In this document: one piece after another, positions 62,157 through 64,000 of the stretch
Position numbering within the stretch: position 1 is the stretch's first letter
Layout of the letters: each line of letters starts with the position of its first letter
Origin: Marinilabilia salmonicolor JCM 21150
GTDB lineage: Bacteria > Bacteroidota > Bacteroidia > Bacteroidales > Marinilabiliaceae
Assembly (NCBI RefSeq): GCF_000259075.1
Contig: NZ_AJKI01000040.1
Span: 1 to 64,000 of the forward strand
Direction of reading: 5' to 3'
DNA: 64,000 nt
The notes under the pieces: generated by a model
Told to the model about the DNA's origin: nothing
What the model saw: the letters and a program-made list of their open reading frames with translations, nothing else
Databases searched by the model: none
Program-made: the position numbers and the translations under genes

Positions 62157-62645
62157 CTAATGAGCTGGTGAGTAAGGGTGGAAGAGGTTTGATTCTTCCT
62201 GTTTGAGGGAAGCGCCGAAGTAGAAGCTGAAGACCTGAGTGATAATGGCGCTTAGAACACCCAGGATATAGATGATAATGTCTTTGCCTTTTTGAGGGAG
62301 AGAATCGGGATAAAAGAGAATGACAAAGAATAGCGCAAAAGAGAGTACGGTGGTAATGATGGCCAGGTAGGCAGAGATGTTTTTGTTTAGCAGTGTCGCT
62401 GAGGGGCTTGTCTGCACTTTTGCTGCCCGGTTCCGTGCAGAATCTTTATCTTTTAAAATGTTACTTTCCTGTTTAATTTTCAGGCTTTGCATTTCGTGCT
62501 GATGTTGCCATTCGGCTTTTTTGAGTTCCAGTTCCAGCTGAAGCTTTTCTGATTTTGTTGTGGTAAGGTTGTCGATGACATTGCCAATGGAAGAGACGAT
62601 GGTCTCTCCGGTTCCTTTGTTGAAAAGATTGGATATGAAGCTCAT
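62157..62645 (-). CDS. holin-like membrane protein
   Basis: A 162-residue protein. The first 85 residues are soluble and coiled-coil-like (KSEKLQLELELKKAEWQHQ). Two membrane helices follow (about 98-120, SAYLAIITTVLSFALFFVIL, and 130-148, IIIYILGVLSAIITQVFSF), then YFGASLKQEESN, an ending found in phage 3TM-type holins. The start at 62645 is used; it lies 10 bases after the endolysin stop, and the longer frame overlaps that gene. It would make membrane holes for the endolysin. Confidence 0.7.
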   Translation of the reverse strand: MSFISNLFNKGTGETIVSSIGNVIDNLTTTKSEKLQLELELKKAEWQHQHEMQSLKIKQESNILKDKDSARNRAAKVQTSPSATLLNKNISAYLAIITTVLSFALFFVILFYPDSLPQKGKDIIIYILGVLSAIITQVFSFYFGASLKQEESNLFHPYSPAH

Positions 62646-62655
62646 GATTTTATTT

Positions 62656-63189
62656 TTAGATGTCACCAATAGCACGGCGGATCCAGCCAAAAAAGAATTT
62701 ACGGTTGGCCGGGCGGATTTTAACCAGGTGAACGTACCGGGCAATTTTGGCGATGGTAAATGATGCCAGGAAGAGTTCCGGATTGAATCTATTGACGGCA
62801 TTAAGGGTAATAGGGCCGATAATTCCGTCAGGAGTAACCTCGAGAACTCTTTGTGCCATGGAAATGCCGGTTTTGACACCTGAATTAACGCAGAAGTCAA
62901 AGATGGATTCGGCGACTAACTGGTTTTGGATGAGGTCGCCTTTTATTTTATCCCAAAATTTATTTTTAAAGAATTGTCTGACCTCATCAGCGAGATGAAC
63001 ATCAGAATCAAGAGGATCTGGGAACCCGGGCGATTGTTTATACTTGTCGATGGTTCTCCAGCCGGTCCAGTCGGGGTGGATATTTCGGGCAATACCTTTG
63101 TAGGTTTCACCACCCAGGTCATCCGGTTCATTTACGTATCCACCTTCGTGAATGAGGGTTTTGTTGAAAGCATCTTCAAAAATTGCCAT
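62656..63189 (-). CDS. GH108 family endolysin (muramidase)
   Basis: A 177-residue peptidoglycan hydrolase. The N-terminal GH108 domain has EGGYVNEPDDLGGETYKG with the catalytic Glu near residue 15, and a C-terminal peptidoglycan-binding domain (about 90-165; QRVLEVTPDGIIGPITLNAVN). There is no signal peptide, as in phage endolysins that need a holin to cross the membrane. A holin-like gene follows after 10 bases on the same strand. The pair forms a typical lysis cassette. Confidence 0.88.
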   Translation of the reverse strand: MAIFEDAFNKTLIHEGGYVNEPDDLGGETYKGIARNIHPDWTGWRTIDKYKQSPGFPDPLDSDVHLADEVRQFFKNKFWDKIKGDLIQNQLVAESIFDFCVNSGVKTGISMAQRVLEVTPDGIIGPITLNAVNRFNPELFLASFTIAKIARYVHLVKIRPANRKFFFGWIRRAIGDI

Positions 63190-64000
63190 AATTTGAGGTT
63201 TTATCGATTAGAGGCAATTTATCAAGGAGGGTCTCTGTTTGCAAGGGAGTTGGGGGAATGTGAGAGAATTGGGAGAGATTGGGCGATTTGGAAATCGCCC
63301 GTCCTGAAATGTTTTAGGGAGAAAACCAGGGAGAAAAATAATTTAGCGGAGGGGTGCATTCCCTCCACCGTGCCAGGGCCGTTTCTGACAGGAAGCGGTT
63401 TTTTTTATTGGGGTTGTTTTAAAGCGCTGTATGTCAATGTATTTATTTGTTATGGAAGTCACTAATAGTGATGTTTTGAATTAAAGGTCGGGAATCTCCG
63501 ATTGAATTCTTCCTGCTGACATTAAAAGGACAAAAGAAAAAGAAAAAAGAAAGCTGTGGATTTGGGTGGTATGGGAGTCTGTCAAGGTTTTTGCAAAAAC
63601 AAAAGTACTGAAGAAGTATTAAGTATTTGCCTTTTGCAAAACCCGAAGGGCTTGACCTTGACAGGCAGTGGCGGGCGGGCAGTGGGGTACCGCCCTAACT
63701 TTGCGAGTCTTTTTGTTTTTTGAGAGTGTTTTTGGCTTTTATCTCGCAACCTGACATTATTTGCTATTCATAATTTTGATTAGATGGCAAAGAAATAGGT
63801 GTCTTTGTTTTTCCAAAGCTTTTGAGGTAAGAGAACCTGCAATGTTGTATAATTTATTGGAGATAAACGAATGTACCTTCCCGGGGACGATAATGATGTG
63901 GGAAAGGTGTATCCGGATAAATGAAATGCGTAGGGAGCAAAGGCAGTTGTGCGAACAAATAAAAGTTTGTTAATGGGGTAATGATATACTCTGATGAGGT
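63190..64000. other. region without a convincing gene at the right edge
   Basis: No frame has a family match. An imperfect inverted repeat (CTGTCAAGGT ... ACCTTGACAG, about 63579-63664) contains two TTTTGCAAAA motifs; a G+C-rich GCAGTGGCGGGCGGGCAGTG and a TAACTTTG promoter box (63696-63703) follow. It looks like element control DNA leading to genes beyond the window. Confidence 0.4.

Noticed and set aside
61081-63465. Several frames opposite the island genes
   Set aside because: They mirror the true genes in other frames and have no starts or patterns of their own.
63761-63973. 70-codon frame at the right edge
   Set aside because: Composition rich in Arg, Cys and Met without pattern, and no promoter in place; not enough support.
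1-64000. CRISPR array
   Set aside because: The repeats seen are dispersed, longer than CRISPR repeats and not regularly spaced by unique spacers; no cas gene is present.

Overview
The window looks like a stretch of chromosome from a Bacteroidota bacterium, probably a member of the Marinilabiliales/Bacteroidales side. The phylum call rests on gene families that are typical of it (DUF4270 lipoprotein, a propeller-type sensor kinase, LytS/LytTR pairs, PspC/PadR operon, many OmpA-era beta-barrels with signal peptides), on promoters of the TTG-N19-21-TAnnTTTG type upstream of efp, typA, rplM and others, and on the weak use of Shine-Dalgarno sites. The order-level guess is inference. No rRNA gene, intact tRNA or CRISPR array was seen.

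Layout. 0-8 kb: porin, small membrane protein, DUF4268, methyltransferase, rsgA, a sensor kinase, then DUF177-rpmF and fabH. 8-13 kb: accessory stretch with an SGNH esterase lipoprotein, an acyltransferase-3 protein, a broken Eco57I-type restriction-modification gene and a polysaccharide deacetylase. 13.7-22.5 kb: TPR/PD40/SPOR protein, then a divergent envelope cluster (beta-barrel plus DUF4270 on one strand; Kelch lipoprotein, LytS kinase and LytTR regulator on the other), followed by a decayed outer-membrane barrel gene. 23-31 kb: DUF3108 protein, efp, SpoIIE-type phosphatase, secreted proteins and a PadR-PspC-PspC operon with a clear palindromic operator. 31.5-50.6 kb: typA, DUF2892, YyaL-like thioredoxin protein, a 1,122-residue propeller sensor kinase, formate-THF ligase, FMN-binding lipoprotein, MFS transporter, CAP protein, two cation efflux proteins, DNA glycosylase and guanine deaminase. 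50.9-55.2 kb: translation operon rplM-rpsI-rpsB-tsf, then pyrH. 55.5-60.2 kb: small envelope genes, a TlpA-like thioredoxin and a PAS sensor kinase with a sigma-54 type promoter.

From about 60.2 kb the character changes. A tRNA 3'-end fragment lies beside a terminator, and beyond it come a small DNA-binding-like protein with repeated upstream motifs, an unrecognised 247-residue protein coupled to a small membrane peptide, and on the other strand a GH108 endolysin followed by a holin-like protein. I read this as the left end of an integrated element carrying a lysis cassette; its right end is outside the window.

Intergenic DNA is unusually rich in short mobile repeats. Seven copies of a TA-bounded MITE-like family (about 150-280 bp) are present, several of them touching or supplying the stop codon of the gene before them; a second element has a perfect 8-bp target duplication; and several REP-like hairpin families recur, two of them carrying perfect embedded palindromes.
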